From Streptomyces sp. NRRL F-5123 (GTDB lineage: Bacteria > Actinomycetota > Actinomycetes > Streptomycetales > Streptomycetaceae), in contig NZ_JOHY01000119.1 of NCBI RefSeq assembly GCF_000721495.1, forward strand, positions 1-6,060: DNA of 6,060 bases. The letters are read 5' to 3'. The translations under genes and the position numbers were made by a program. The notes under the pieces are model-generated. The model worked only from the letters and a program-made list of their open reading frames with translations. It was not told the DNA's origin and made no database searches. Shown in pieces: positions 1 to 5,921 of this stretch (its first letter is position 1; each line of letters opens with the position of its first letter).

Positions 1-93
1 CTCCTCCTCATCGACAACGACACCACCCTGCGCCGCTTCACCCAGGAGATCCGCTGGAACCAGGCCTACTACCGACTCGCACGCGGCCTCTGA
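1..93 (+). CDS. araA: L-arabinose isomerase, C-terminal end (partial)
   Basis: The window opens inside a reading frame that runs from base 1 to a TGA at 91-93, leaving only 30 residues. The visible tail contains [10 protein letters not shown] followed by [12 protein letters not shown]. This matches the end of bacterial L-arabinose isomerases as I remember them: in E. coli AraA an IDNDT segment precedes RWNEVYYGFRR at the C-terminus. AraA is a cytoplasmic enzyme that converts L-arabinose to L-ribulose, the first step of the araA-araB-araD route. No catalytic residue lies in the visible part, so the call rests on the tail motif and on the GH51 arabinofuranosidase in the same locus. The mutarotase gene follows 104 bases downstream on the same strand. 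I found no strong hairpin in that gap, so the two are probably cotranscribed. Confidence 0.82.
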   Translation, partial: LLLIDNDTTLRRFTQEIRWNQAYYRLARGL

Positions 94-197
94 CCCAACG
101 CCCTCCTCACGGGTGAACCGCCGGACGGCACCTCCCGCCAGGACCCGTCCCGCGCAGACACCTCCGGACCACCGCCGACACACGCGCAGGGAGCGCC

Positions 198-1268
198 ATG
201 GCCACCGTTACTCGCTCAGCCGTCGGAACACTGCCCGGGGGAAGGGCCGTCGAGCACTGGCTGCTCGAAGCCGGCCCGGTCGCAGTCGAACTCCTGGACT
301 TCGGTGCGAGCCTGCACTCCGTGCGCTGCCCCGACCGCGCCGGGAGGATCGGCGAGGTGGTCGTCAGCCCGCTGCGTGTCTCGGACCGGTTCGGCGCGGC
401 GCGGTACTTCGGCGCCACGGTCGGACGGTACGCGAACCGCATCGGCGGCGCCGTGCTGCGGCTTGAGGACCGCACGCAGGCGCTGAGCGCCAACGAGGGC
501 GGGAACACGCTGCACGGCGGGACCGAGGGATTCGACCTGCGCTCGTGGTCCGCCCGTCCGGTGGGCGACGGGCCACGGGCCGGCGTCGAGTTCCGCCTGA
601 CCAGCCCCGCAGGCGACCAGGGCTTCCCGGGCCGGCTGGAGGCCACGGTCACCTACACCCTCGGCGACGAGGGAGACCTGACCATCGACTACGGTGCGAC
701 GAGCGATGCCGTCACCGTGGTCAACCTGACCAACCACGCGTACTGGAACCTGGCGGCCGACGCGGACCGCACCGTACTGGACCACGAGCTCCAGGTCGGT
801 GCAGACCGCTACATCCGCGTGGATCCGGGTCTGCTGCCGCTCCTCGGACCGTCCGAGCCGGTGGAGCGAACCCCTTTCGACCTGAGGGAGCCCAGGAAAC
901 TGCGCACCGCGCTGGCGGCCGCCGACGAGCAGACACGCATGGCCGGAGGCGGCTTCGACCACAACTGGGTCCTTCGGCCCCGCACCCCCGGAACGACGGT
1001 GTCCGCAGCAGTCCTGAGCCATCCCGCTTCCGGTCGCCGGCTGGAATGCCTGACGACGGAGCCCGGGATCCAGGTCTACACGGGCAACCACTTCGACGGC
1101 TCCGTCACCGATCTGCACGGCCGCCCGGTTCCGCGGTTCGGTGGCGTCGCGCTGGAGACGCAGCACTTCCCCGACGCACCGAACAGACCGGACTACCCCT
1201 CACCGTGGCTGCGTCCGGGCGACGTCCACCGGTCGACGACCGTCTACCGCTTCGGCATCGGGCCCTGA
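198..1268 (+). CDS. galM: Aldose 1-epimerase (mutarotase), GalM family
   Basis: The 356-residue product has the length and motif order of GalM-type mutarotases, which interconvert the alpha and beta anomers of free aldoses in the cytoplasm. Visible landmarks are VGRYANRI (75-82), NTLHGG with H106, NLTNHAYWNL with H180 (the position of the family's catalytic acid histidine), GGFDHNWVL with the sugar-binding aspartate D254, and ALETQHFPDAPN with E320 (the position of the catalytic base). All expected active-site residues are present. There is no signal peptide or membrane segment. The ATG at 198 follows an AGGGAG Shine-Dalgarno at 188-193, with a rather short 4-base gap. The gene lies between araA and the lacI-type regulator, so its likely job is anomerisation of L-arabinose for AraA. 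That preference is inferred from context; the family also acts on galactose, glucose and xylose. Confidence 0.93.
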   Translation: MATVTRSAVGTLPGGRAVEHWLLEAGPVAVELLDFGASLHSVRCPDRAGRIGEVVVSPLRVSDRFGAARYFGATVGRYANRIGGAVLRLEDRTQALSANEGGNTLHGGTEGFDLRSWSARPVGDGPRAGVEFRLTSPAGDQGFPGRLEATVTYTLGDEGDLTIDYGATSDAVTVVNLTNHAYWNLAADADRTVLDHELQVGADRYIRVDPGLLPLLGPSEPVERTPFDLREPRKLRTALAAADEQTRMAGGGFDHNWVLRPRTPGTTVSAAVLSHPASGRRLECLTTEPGIQVYTGNHFDGSVTDLHGRPVPRFGGVALETQHFPDAPNRPDYPSPWLRPGDVHRSTTVYRFGIGP

Positions 1269-1326
1269 ACCGCTGCGCCCCTCGCCGACCACCACGGCGC
1301 GACGGCAGGCAACCCCCGCCCCTGTG

Positions 1327-1361
1327 TTCTGAACGGCGTCTTCGCTGGATAGCCTTTCCTC
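1327..1361 (+). promoter_or_regulatory. Candidate leaderless promoter for the lacI-type gene
   Basis: A TAGCCT hexamer at 1350-1355 fits the actinobacterial -10 pattern TAnnnT. Its last base lies 7 bases before the A of the ATG at 1362, so transcription would be expected to begin at or next to the start codon. A poor -35 match, TTCTGA (1327-1332), sits 17 bases upstream of the -10. No purine-rich Shine-Dalgarno lies before the ATG; the preceding bases are CTTTCCTC. An in-frame TAG at 1350-1352 rules out a start further upstream. A short dyad, GTTC-T-GAAC (1326-1334), overlaps the -35 and could be part of an operator, but it is too short to weigh heavily. The placement of the promoter is inferred from sequence only. 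Confidence 0.55.
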
Positions 1362-2420
1362 ATGTCCCCCCGACCCGCCGGAACGCGCCCGACCCTGTCA
1401 CTGGTCGCCGAGACCGCCGGCACGAGCGTGCCCACCGTGTCCAAGGTGCTGCGCGGCGGAACCGACGTCTCGGCCGAGACGCGCGCGAGGGTCATGGCCG
1501 CCGTGCGGGCCGTCGGCTACACCCGCAGGGGCGGACCCAAGATCGACAGCGTGCCGGACGAGACCGGGCTGTCCAACGTGCTCGATCTCGTGGTCACCCA
1601 CTACGAGGGCTCGTGGGCGAATCTGGTGACGGCCGGGGTCGGACGCGAGGCGGCGGCGGCGGGACTGGACGTCGTGCTGACGCTCGCCGACCCGGACAGC
1701 GACTGGGTGTCGCGGGTGCTGAGAAGGCGCGGCCTCGGCACCATCGGGGCGCTGATCGATCCCACCTCGCCGCAGTTCAACGCCCTTTCCGCGGCAGGTG
1801 TCCCCGTGGTGCTGATCGACCCGATGGCGACGCCGCCGGCGGGGGCGGTGAGTGTGAGCGTGGCGAACTGGGACGGCGGCCGTACGGCCGCCGAGTACCT
1901 GCTGGCCCTCGGCCACAAGCGTATGGGGGTCGTCGCCGGCCATGCCCGCCATCTCTTCAGCCGAGCGCGCGTCGACGGTTTCCGGGCGGCGGCCTACACC
2001 GCCCCCGGCGGCGGTGCCACGGTGTCCGTCACCTACGGCGGGTGGAACGCCGCCAAGGCGGAGGCCGCGACGCACACCCTGCTCGACAGGGAACCGGGGG
2101 TCACCGCGATCTTCGCGTGCTCGGACGAGATGGCGTTGAGCGTCTACGAGGCGCTCAACGCTCGGGGGCTGCGGATTCCCGACGACGTCAGCGTGATCGG
2201 CTTCGACGACCTGCCCGAGGCGCAGGTGATGAGCCCCAGGCTGACGACCGTCAAGCAGCCCAGCACCGAACTGGGCGCCACGGCGGTCAAGCTCCTCATC
2301 GAGCTCTCCCGGGGGGAGGACGGCGGCGTCCGGCCTCCCGCCCGTATGGAACTGGCCACCGAGCTCGTCGTGCGCGCATCCACCGGACCCGTCCCGGCGA
2401 CCGCGGTGCCGGGCCCCTGA
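1362..2420 (+). CDS. LacI/GalR-family transcriptional regulator
   Basis: The 352-residue protein has an N-terminal helix-turn-helix (about 11-32), with SVPTVSKVL at 22-30 as the recognition helix, followed by a periplasmic-binding-protein-like effector domain from about 72 to 345. Family landmarks in the effector domain are SDEMALSVYEAL (254-265), VIGFDDLPEA (278-287) and LTTVKQP (294-300). The ATG at 1362 is the only sensible start: an in-frame TAG lies 12 bases upstream, the DNA-binding domain begins about ten residues in, and no Shine-Dalgarno is present, which suggests a leaderless message. After the GY at 52-53 comes TRRGGPK instead of the usual NxxARxL hinge helix. By position it is probably a sugar-responsive repressor of the surrounding arabinose genes, but neither the effector nor the operator can be read from the sequence. 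Its stop codon lies inside a hairpin shared with the convergent hydrolase gene. Confidence 0.93.
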   Translation: MSPRPAGTRPTLSLVAETAGTSVPTVSKVLRGGTDVSAETRARVMAAVRAVGYTRRGGPKIDSVPDETGLSNVLDLVVTHYEGSWANLVTAGVGREAAAAGLDVVLTLADPDSDWVSRVLRRRGLGTIGALIDPTSPQFNALSAAGVPVVLIDPMATPPAGAVSVSVANWDGGRTAAEYLLALGHKRMGVVAGHARHLFSRARVDGFRAAAYTAPGGGATVSVTYGGWNAAKAEAATHTLLDREPGVTAIFACSDEMALSVYEALNARGLRIPDDVSVIGFDDLPEAQVMSPRLTTVKQPSTELGATAVKLLIELSRGEDGGVRPPARMELATELVVRASTGPVPATAVPGP

Positions 2421-2435
2421 CCTCCGGGGCCCGGC
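2408..2435. terminator. Bidirectional terminator hairpin between convergent genes
   Basis: The arms GCCGGGCCCC (2408-2417) and GGGGCCCGGC (2426-2435) form a perfect 10-bp stem around the 8-base loop TGACCTCC. The loop begins with the TGA stop codon of the lacI-type gene, so the left arm is coding sequence for its last residues. On the other strand the stem starts 12 bases after the stop of the hydrolase gene. There is no T-run on either side, which is common for hairpin terminators in high-GC actinobacteria. With only 27 bases between the two stop codons, this is the only evident terminator for both transcripts. Confidence 0.7.
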
Positions 2436-2447
2436 TCCCGGCCGGCC

Positions 2448-4196
2448 TCAGAGCTGCGCCGCCGTCACCACCTGCAGGACGAGGCGGCTCGGGCGGGCGG
2501 CGTCGTGGTGGATCGTGTACTCCGCCGGGACGGCTGCGGCGGTCACCCCGGTCGGCTCGAAGACGTTGCCTCCGACGTCCCAGCGGGGCGACGAACTCGG
2601 TGCGACATCGACGCGCACCCGGTGGCCCGGCCGGAACGTGTGCGCTGTCGACCAGAGGTCCACGACGACCTCCTGGCCCTTGCCCGGCTCGACCGGCCGC
2701 CGGTCGCCGCGTCCCGTGACAGGGTCGACGAGCCGCGCGGACGCCCGCTGCACGCCGTCGGCGATCACGAGGCTGCGGCCGTCGGCGTGTTCGTCGCACA
2801 GCCGGACCACCACGTCCGCGTCCGTTCCCGTGGTCGTGAGGTGGACGACGGCGTGGAGCGCGCCCATCACCGTGACGTCCTCGGTGAGCGGGGCACTGCG
2901 CCAGGACACCACGTCCTGACGCGACTGGATCGCCGCCTGGTCGGCGGGTCCGGCCTCGAACGGAGCGAAGAGGAGTACCGCGCCGCCACACGTCGGCACC
3001 GGGGACGCGGGATCGCCGGTCAGCCGTCGCTCACCGCTCTCCGGCGGGTCCGTGGTGAGCGATCCCCCGGCGCTCAGGTGCAGTTCGAGCGTCCGGGTGT
3101 CCCGCGGCGGGAATTCCTCCGCCTCGATCCACCGGTTGGTGCCCATCAGGAATATGCGCACCGGCGGCGTGTCGGCCGTGCCCGAGCGCAGGGCGGCGTC
3201 GAACCAGCGTATGTGCCGCTCGGTGAGGTCGTCGCCGCCGCCGAGGTCGTCGACGGACGCGCCCGGCCCGAAGTCCGTGCCGGCTGTCCGGCCCGACATG
3301 TTGTCGTGCGACCAGGGGCCGACGAGAAGATGGGGCAGCGGCCCTCCGGTGTCCTTCGCGCGGCGCAGCAGGCGTCGGTAGATTTCGAGGGTCGACCCGA
3401 GGAAGACGTCGAACCATCCGCCGATCAGGAAGACCGGGATGTCGATCGCGTCGATCCGGTCGATGATCTTCCCGGCGTGATGGCTCACGGAGTCGAGTGG
3501 TTCCCGCAGCCGGTCCAGACCCCACGTCACGATCGCCTCGGCGTCCGGGTCGGCGTTCAGCGCGCCGGCCCGGAACGCCTCGCGGTTCGCGATCGCGCGC
3601 TCGGTCGCCTCCCAGCGCTTGCGCTCGGACTCGCGTTCGTCGGCGGAGCCGATGCGGGTGATGAGGTCCGGGGCGATCGCGTAGTGCGTCCACGCGAGGG
3701 TGCTGCCGATCTCCGGCACCCCGCCGCGGAACCGGAATCCGTCCAGCGCCGACATCGCCGGGCTGACGGCGGGGGCTATCGCCCGCAGCGCCGTAGCTCC
3801 CCCCAGAAGGGCGCTGAACTGGGTCTCCGAGGCATAGGACGCGCCCCACATCCCGACGACGCCGGTGCATTCGGGGAGTGCGGCGAGCCACTCCACGGCG
3901 TCGGCGCCGTCGGCCACCTCCTGCGTGCTCGGCTGGAAGGTGCCTTCGGAGCCGTGGCGCCCCCGTACGTCCTGAAGCGCGACGAGGTACCCGGCGGCGA
4001 CGAGCCGCCCGACGTCGAGCATCCCGTCGTGTTCGTCACGGGTCACGTCGTAGGGGTGCCGGGTCAGCAGGGCCGGCCACGGCCCCGTTCCGTGCGGAAG
4101 CAGCAGTACGGTCCGCAGCCTCGTTCCGTCGCGCACCGCGCAGGCGACCTCTCGGCGCTCGAAAACCCGGTTCCGCGACTGACGCATCGACTTCAC
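2448..4196 (-). CDS. CocE/NonD-family alpha/beta hydrolase (acyl esterase or X-Pro peptidase-like)
   Basis: The 582-residue product has the layout of the CocE/NonD family, which includes cocaine esterase, cephalosporin-ester and glutaryl acylases, and X-Pro dipeptidyl peptidases. An alpha/beta hydrolase core (about 15-330, with a helical insert near 150-245) is followed by a C-terminal jelly-roll of PepX_C type (about 340-580). The full triad is visible: Ser120 in GASYAS, Asp263 in GGWFDVF and His297 in GPWSH. Tyr49 and Tyr121 are candidates for the oxyanion hole, and QDVRGRHGSEG (75-85) is typical of the family. The usual GxSYxG elbow has Ser instead of the last Gly. No signal peptide is seen, so it is probably cytoplasmic. 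The start is taken as GTG at 4196, 7 bases after AAGGA (4204-4208); an ATG three codons in is the alternative. The substrate is unknown. It lies 97 bases downstream of the arabinofuranosidase gene, beyond a strong hairpin. Confidence 0.88.
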   Translation of the reverse strand: MKSMRQSRNRVFERREVACAVRDGTRLRTVLLLPHGTGPWPALLTRHPYDVTRDEHDGMLDVGRLVAAGYLVALQDVRGRHGSEGTFQPSTQEVADGADAVEWLAALPECTGVVGMWGASYASETQFSALLGGATALRAIAPAVSPAMSALDGFRFRGGVPEIGSTLAWTHYAIAPDLITRIGSADERESERKRWEATERAIANREAFRAGALNADPDAEAIVTWGLDRLREPLDSVSHHAGKIIDRIDAIDIPVFLIGGWFDVFLGSTLEIYRRLLRRAKDTGGPLPHLLVGPWSHDNMSGRTAGTDFGPGASVDDLGGGDDLTERHIRWFDAALRSGTADTPPVRIFLMGTNRWIEAEEFPPRDTRTLELHLSAGGSLTTDPPESGERRLTGDPASPVPTCGGAVLLFAPFEAGPADQAAIQSRQDVVSWRSAPLTEDVTVMGALHAVVHLTTTGTDADVVVRLCDEHADGRSLVIADGVQRASARLVDPVTGRGDRRPVEPGKGQEVVVDLWSTAHTFRPGHRVRVDVAPSSSPRWDVGGNVFEPTGVTAAAVPAEYTIHHDAARPSRLVLQVVTAAQL

Positions 4197-4200
4197 ACAG

Positions 4201-4208
4201 CCTTCCTT
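4201..4208 (-). promoter_or_regulatory. Ribosome binding site of the hydrolase gene
   Basis: On the - strand the sequence reads AAGGAAGG, then CTGT, then GTG. Taking AAGGA (4208-4204) as the Shine-Dalgarno gives a 7-base gap to the GTG at 4196, which is close to ideal. The same site would be 16 bases from the alternative ATG at 4187. The spacing therefore favours the GTG start. Confidence 0.65.
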
Positions 4209-4221
4209 TTTCCGGTCTCCG

Positions 4222-4233
4222 CACGGGCCCGTG
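4222..4233. repeat. 12-bp perfect palindrome upstream of the hydrolase gene
   Basis: CACGGGCCCGTG is a perfect palindrome lying between the hairpin after the arabinofuranosidase gene and the GTG start of the hydrolase gene, 25 bases before that start. It could be an operator half-site pair, but its centre is GC, whereas typical LacI-family operators have a central CG. In such GC-rich DNA a chance palindrome is also possible. I found no clear -10 element near it. Confidence 0.35.
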
Positions 4234-4240
4234 ACCTGGC

Positions 4241-4274
4241 CCGGCGCCGTGACGGGGCTTCGTCACGGCGCCGG
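4241..4274 (-). terminator. Hairpin terminator after the arabinofuranosidase gene
   Basis: The arms CCGGCGCCGTGACG (4241-4254) and CGTCACGGCGCCGG (4261-4274) form a perfect 14-bp stem with the 6-base loop GGGCTT (+ strand). On the - strand it begins 19 bases after the stop codon of the arabinofuranosidase gene, as expected for a terminator. No T-run follows, so it would either act as a GC-rich terminator without a U tract or stabilise the 3' end of the upstream message. It probably lowers or uncouples expression of the downstream hydrolase gene. Confidence 0.75.
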
Positions 4275-4293
4275 ACGAGCTTCGCGCCGCCGC

Positions 4294-5793
4294 TCAGCGC
4301 AGGGCGATCGCCGTCCACGACACCGGCGGCAGCTCAATGGTGAGCATGCCGTCGGCGAGCGTCGCGCTCGTGTTCGCCGACGGGGCCACCCGGTGCTGGT
4401 CGGCGAGCGTGTTCTTCGCGTAGACGTCGGCGTCGGCGAGCGTGACCGCCTCGGTGACGTGCGACGATCCGAGGCTGCGCACGTCGATCGTGATCTGCGC
4501 GGGCTCGGCCAGGTCGCGGTTGACGAGGAAGACCGCGGCCCTGTCCTCGTCGACGGTGGCGACCGCGTCGATCACCGATGCCTCACCGTGGCGTGCCGTT
4601 CCGTACGTCGGTGCCTCGATCACGGGCCGGATCACCTCGCCGGAGGCGAGCCGGCTCGTGATCGAGAAGGGGTAGAAGGTCGTCTGGCGCCAGGCCGGGC
4701 CCCCGGGCTCGGTCATGATCGGCGCGATCACGTTGACGAGCTGCGCGAGCGACGCCGAGGTGACGCGGTCGCTGTGCCGGAGGAGCGTCATCAGCAGGTT
4801 GCCGACGACGACGGCGTCCGCGACCGAGTACTTGTCCTCGAGCTGCCGGGGGGCGTAGCGCCACTCGGTGTTGACCTCCTCGGACTCCTGGTGCTCCTTG
4901 AGGTACCAGACGTTCCACTCGTCGAAGGAGATGTCGATCTTCTTGTTGGAGCGCTTCTTGTGGCCCACGTGGTCCGCGGTCGCGACGACGGTGTCGATGA
5001 AGTAGTCCATGTCCACCGACGAGGCGAGGAACGAGCCGAGGTCGCCGTCGTACTCCTGGTAGTACGCGTGGCACGAGACGTAGTCGACGTGGTCGTAGGT
5101 GTGCTCCAGCACGATGCGCTCCCAGTCGCCGAACGTCGGCATGCCGGAGCCGGAGGAGCCGCAGACCACGAGTTCGAGGTCCTTGTCGGCCATCTTCATG
5201 GCCGCGGCGGTGCGGGCGGCGATCTTGCCGTAGTCCTCCGCGGTCATGAAGCCGGTCTGCCACGGCCCGTCCATCTCGTTGCCGAGGCACCACATGCGTA
5301 CGTTGTGCGGGTCCGGTGTGCCGTTGGCGATGCGCAGGTCGGACAGTGCCGTACCGGAGGGGTGGTTGGCGTACTCCAGCAGGTCGAGAGCCGGCAGGAT
5401 GCCGCGCGTGGCGACATTTACCGCCAGCATCAGCTCGGAGCCGGTGAGTTCGAGCCACCTGGCGAACTCGTCGAGGCCCACCTGGTTCGACTCGAGCGAG
5501 TGCCAGGCGAGGTCACGGCGCACCGGACGCTTCTCGCGCGGACCGACCGAGTCCTCCCAGCGGAAGCCGGAGACGAAGTTGCCACCCGGGTAGCGGATGG
5601 TCGTGCTGCCGAGCTCCTTGACGAGTTCGACGACGTCCATGCGGAACCCGTCGTCGTTCGCGCTCGGGTGTTCCGGCTCGTAGAGCCCGGTGTACACGCA
5701 GCGGCCGAGGTGCTCGACGAACGAGCCGAAGGTGCGGCGTCGGACGGGAGCGATGACGGCCCGCCTGTCGAGCTCGATGTGGGCGCGGGGCAA
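4294..5793 (-). CDS. abfA: Alpha-L-arabinofuranosidase, glycoside hydrolase family 51
   Basis: The 499-residue protein is a full-length GH51 enzyme. This family removes terminal alpha-L-arabinofuranosyl groups from arabinan, arabinoxylan or their oligosaccharides with retention of configuration. A (beta/alpha)8 barrel spans roughly 20-370, flanked by a beta-sandwich made of the N-terminus and the C-terminal ~120 residues. Visible motifs are FGSFVEHLGRCVYTGLYEP (22-40, with E27), IRYPGGNFVSGFRWEDSVGP (66-85, with R67), CLGNEMDGP with acid/base Glu173, CHAYYQEYDGD (241-251), and ISFDEWNVWY with nucleophile Glu292. No signal peptide is present, so it should act inside the cell on imported oligosaccharides. 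That fits the sugar ABC permease gene 128 bases upstream on the same strand. The start is TTG at 5793: the first in-frame ATG is codon 52, beyond conserved sequence, and a good Shine-Dalgarno precedes the TTG. A strong hairpin follows the gene. Confidence 0.96.
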   Translation of the reverse strand: MPRAHIELDRRAVIAPVRRRTFGSFVEHLGRCVYTGLYEPEHPSANDDGFRMDVVELVKELGSTTIRYPGGNFVSGFRWEDSVGPREKRPVRRDLAWHSLESNQVGLDEFARWLELTGSELMLAVNVATRGILPALDLLEYANHPSGTALSDLRIANGTPDPHNVRMWCLGNEMDGPWQTGFMTAEDYGKIAARTAAAMKMADKDLELVVCGSSGSGMPTFGDWERIVLEHTYDHVDYVSCHAYYQEYDGDLGSFLASSVDMDYFIDTVVATADHVGHKKRSNKKIDISFDEWNVWYLKEHQESEEVNTEWRYAPRQLEDKYSVADAVVVGNLLMTLLRHSDRVTSASLAQLVNVIAPIMTEPGGPAWRQTTFYPFSITSRLASGEVIRPVIEAPTYGTARHGEASVIDAVATVDEDRAAVFLVNRDLAEPAQITIDVRSLGSSHVTEAVTLADADVYAKNTLADQHRVAPSANTSATLADGMLTIELPPVSWTAIALR

Positions 5794-5801
5794 TTCGATG
5801 G

Positions 5802-5807
5802 TCCTTT
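5802..5807 (-). promoter_or_regulatory. Shine-Dalgarno that fixes the TTG start of the arabinofuranosidase
   Basis: On the - strand, AAAGGA (5807-5802) is followed by an 8-base spacer and then TTG at 5793-5791. The in-frame codons just upstream (ATC GCA CAG AAA AGG ACC ATC GAA) contain no ATG or GTG. The residues directly after the TTG (PRAHIELDRR) look like the usual GH51 N-terminus. This supports TTG as the real initiation codon. Confidence 0.7.
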
Positions 5808-5810
5808 TCT

Positions 5811-5831
5811 GTGCGATGGCGCACGGTGTGC
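5811..5831. promoter_or_regulatory. Clustered short inverted repeats upstream of the arabinofuranosidase gene
   Basis: GTGCG-ATGG-CGCAC (5811-5824) is a 5-bp dyad, and the overlapping GCAC-GGT-GTGC (5821-5831) is a second dyad, so GTGC/GCAC half-sites alternate three times just upstream of the Shine-Dalgarno. A CGATGG hexamer also occurs twice, 18 bases apart (5796-5801 and 5814-5819, + strand). This could be a regulator-binding site or a small structure in the message leader. The arms are short, and the call is tentative. Confidence 0.3.
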
Positions 5832-5855
5832 CGGGGTAGTGCGGCAGCGGCCTGC

Positions 5856-5890
5856 GGCCTGCCCCTGCCGGATAACGGCGGGGGCAGGCC
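5856..5890 (-). terminator. Intercistronic hairpin between the ABC permease and arabinofuranosidase genes
   Basis: The arms at 5856-5870 and 5876-5890 pair over 15 positions with a 5-base loop (GATAA on the + strand). In the - strand transcript the outer 10 bp are perfect, one A-C mismatch follows (5866 with 5880), and 4 more pairs close the loop; on the + strand that position would be a G-U pair. The hairpin starts 31 bases after the permease stop codon and ends 62 bases before the TTG of the arabinofuranosidase gene. No T-run follows. It may terminate or attenuate transcription, or protect the 3' end of the transporter message. A 7-base tandem repeat, CGGCCTG twice (5848-5861), overlaps the left arm. 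I saw no clear -10 element between the hairpin and the arabinofuranosidase start, so some read-through is likely. Confidence 0.65.
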
Positions 5891-5921
5891 GGAACGGGCC
5901 TGTGCAGGTCCTGAGGTGGTG

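Noticed and set aside
94..197. Gap between araA and the mutarotase gene examined for a promoter, terminator or small gene
   Set aside because: Only a 6-bp stem with a loop of nearly 30 bases and the mutarotase Shine-Dalgarno were found; no -10 element or convincing small reading frame stands out.
216..1166. A 316-codon antisense open frame inside the mutarotase gene, and similar antisense frames inside the regulator and arabinofuranosidase genes
   Set aside because: These have no family motifs and the skewed composition typical of antisense frames in high-GC genes.
1275..1300. Possible hairpin after the mutarotase gene (GCGCC with GGCGC, or CGCCG with CGGCG)
   Set aside because: The stems are only 5 bp, with loops of 16 or 7 bases and competing pairings, which is not above the background for such GC-rich sequence.
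545..2719. A 724-codon + strand open frame crossing the mutarotase, the regulator and the convergent junction
   Set aside because: The translation is Arg/Pro/Gly-rich low-complexity sequence that ignores the boundaries of two well-supported genes and runs through the terminator hairpin. It is a shadow frame.
2505..4343. A 612-codon open frame on the + strand running antisense to the hydrolase gene and past its start
   Set aside because: It is a by-product of GC-rich third positions in the real gene on the other strand. Its translation is an Arg/Val/Asp-rich mix with no recognisable domain, while the opposite frame carries an intact catalytic triad.
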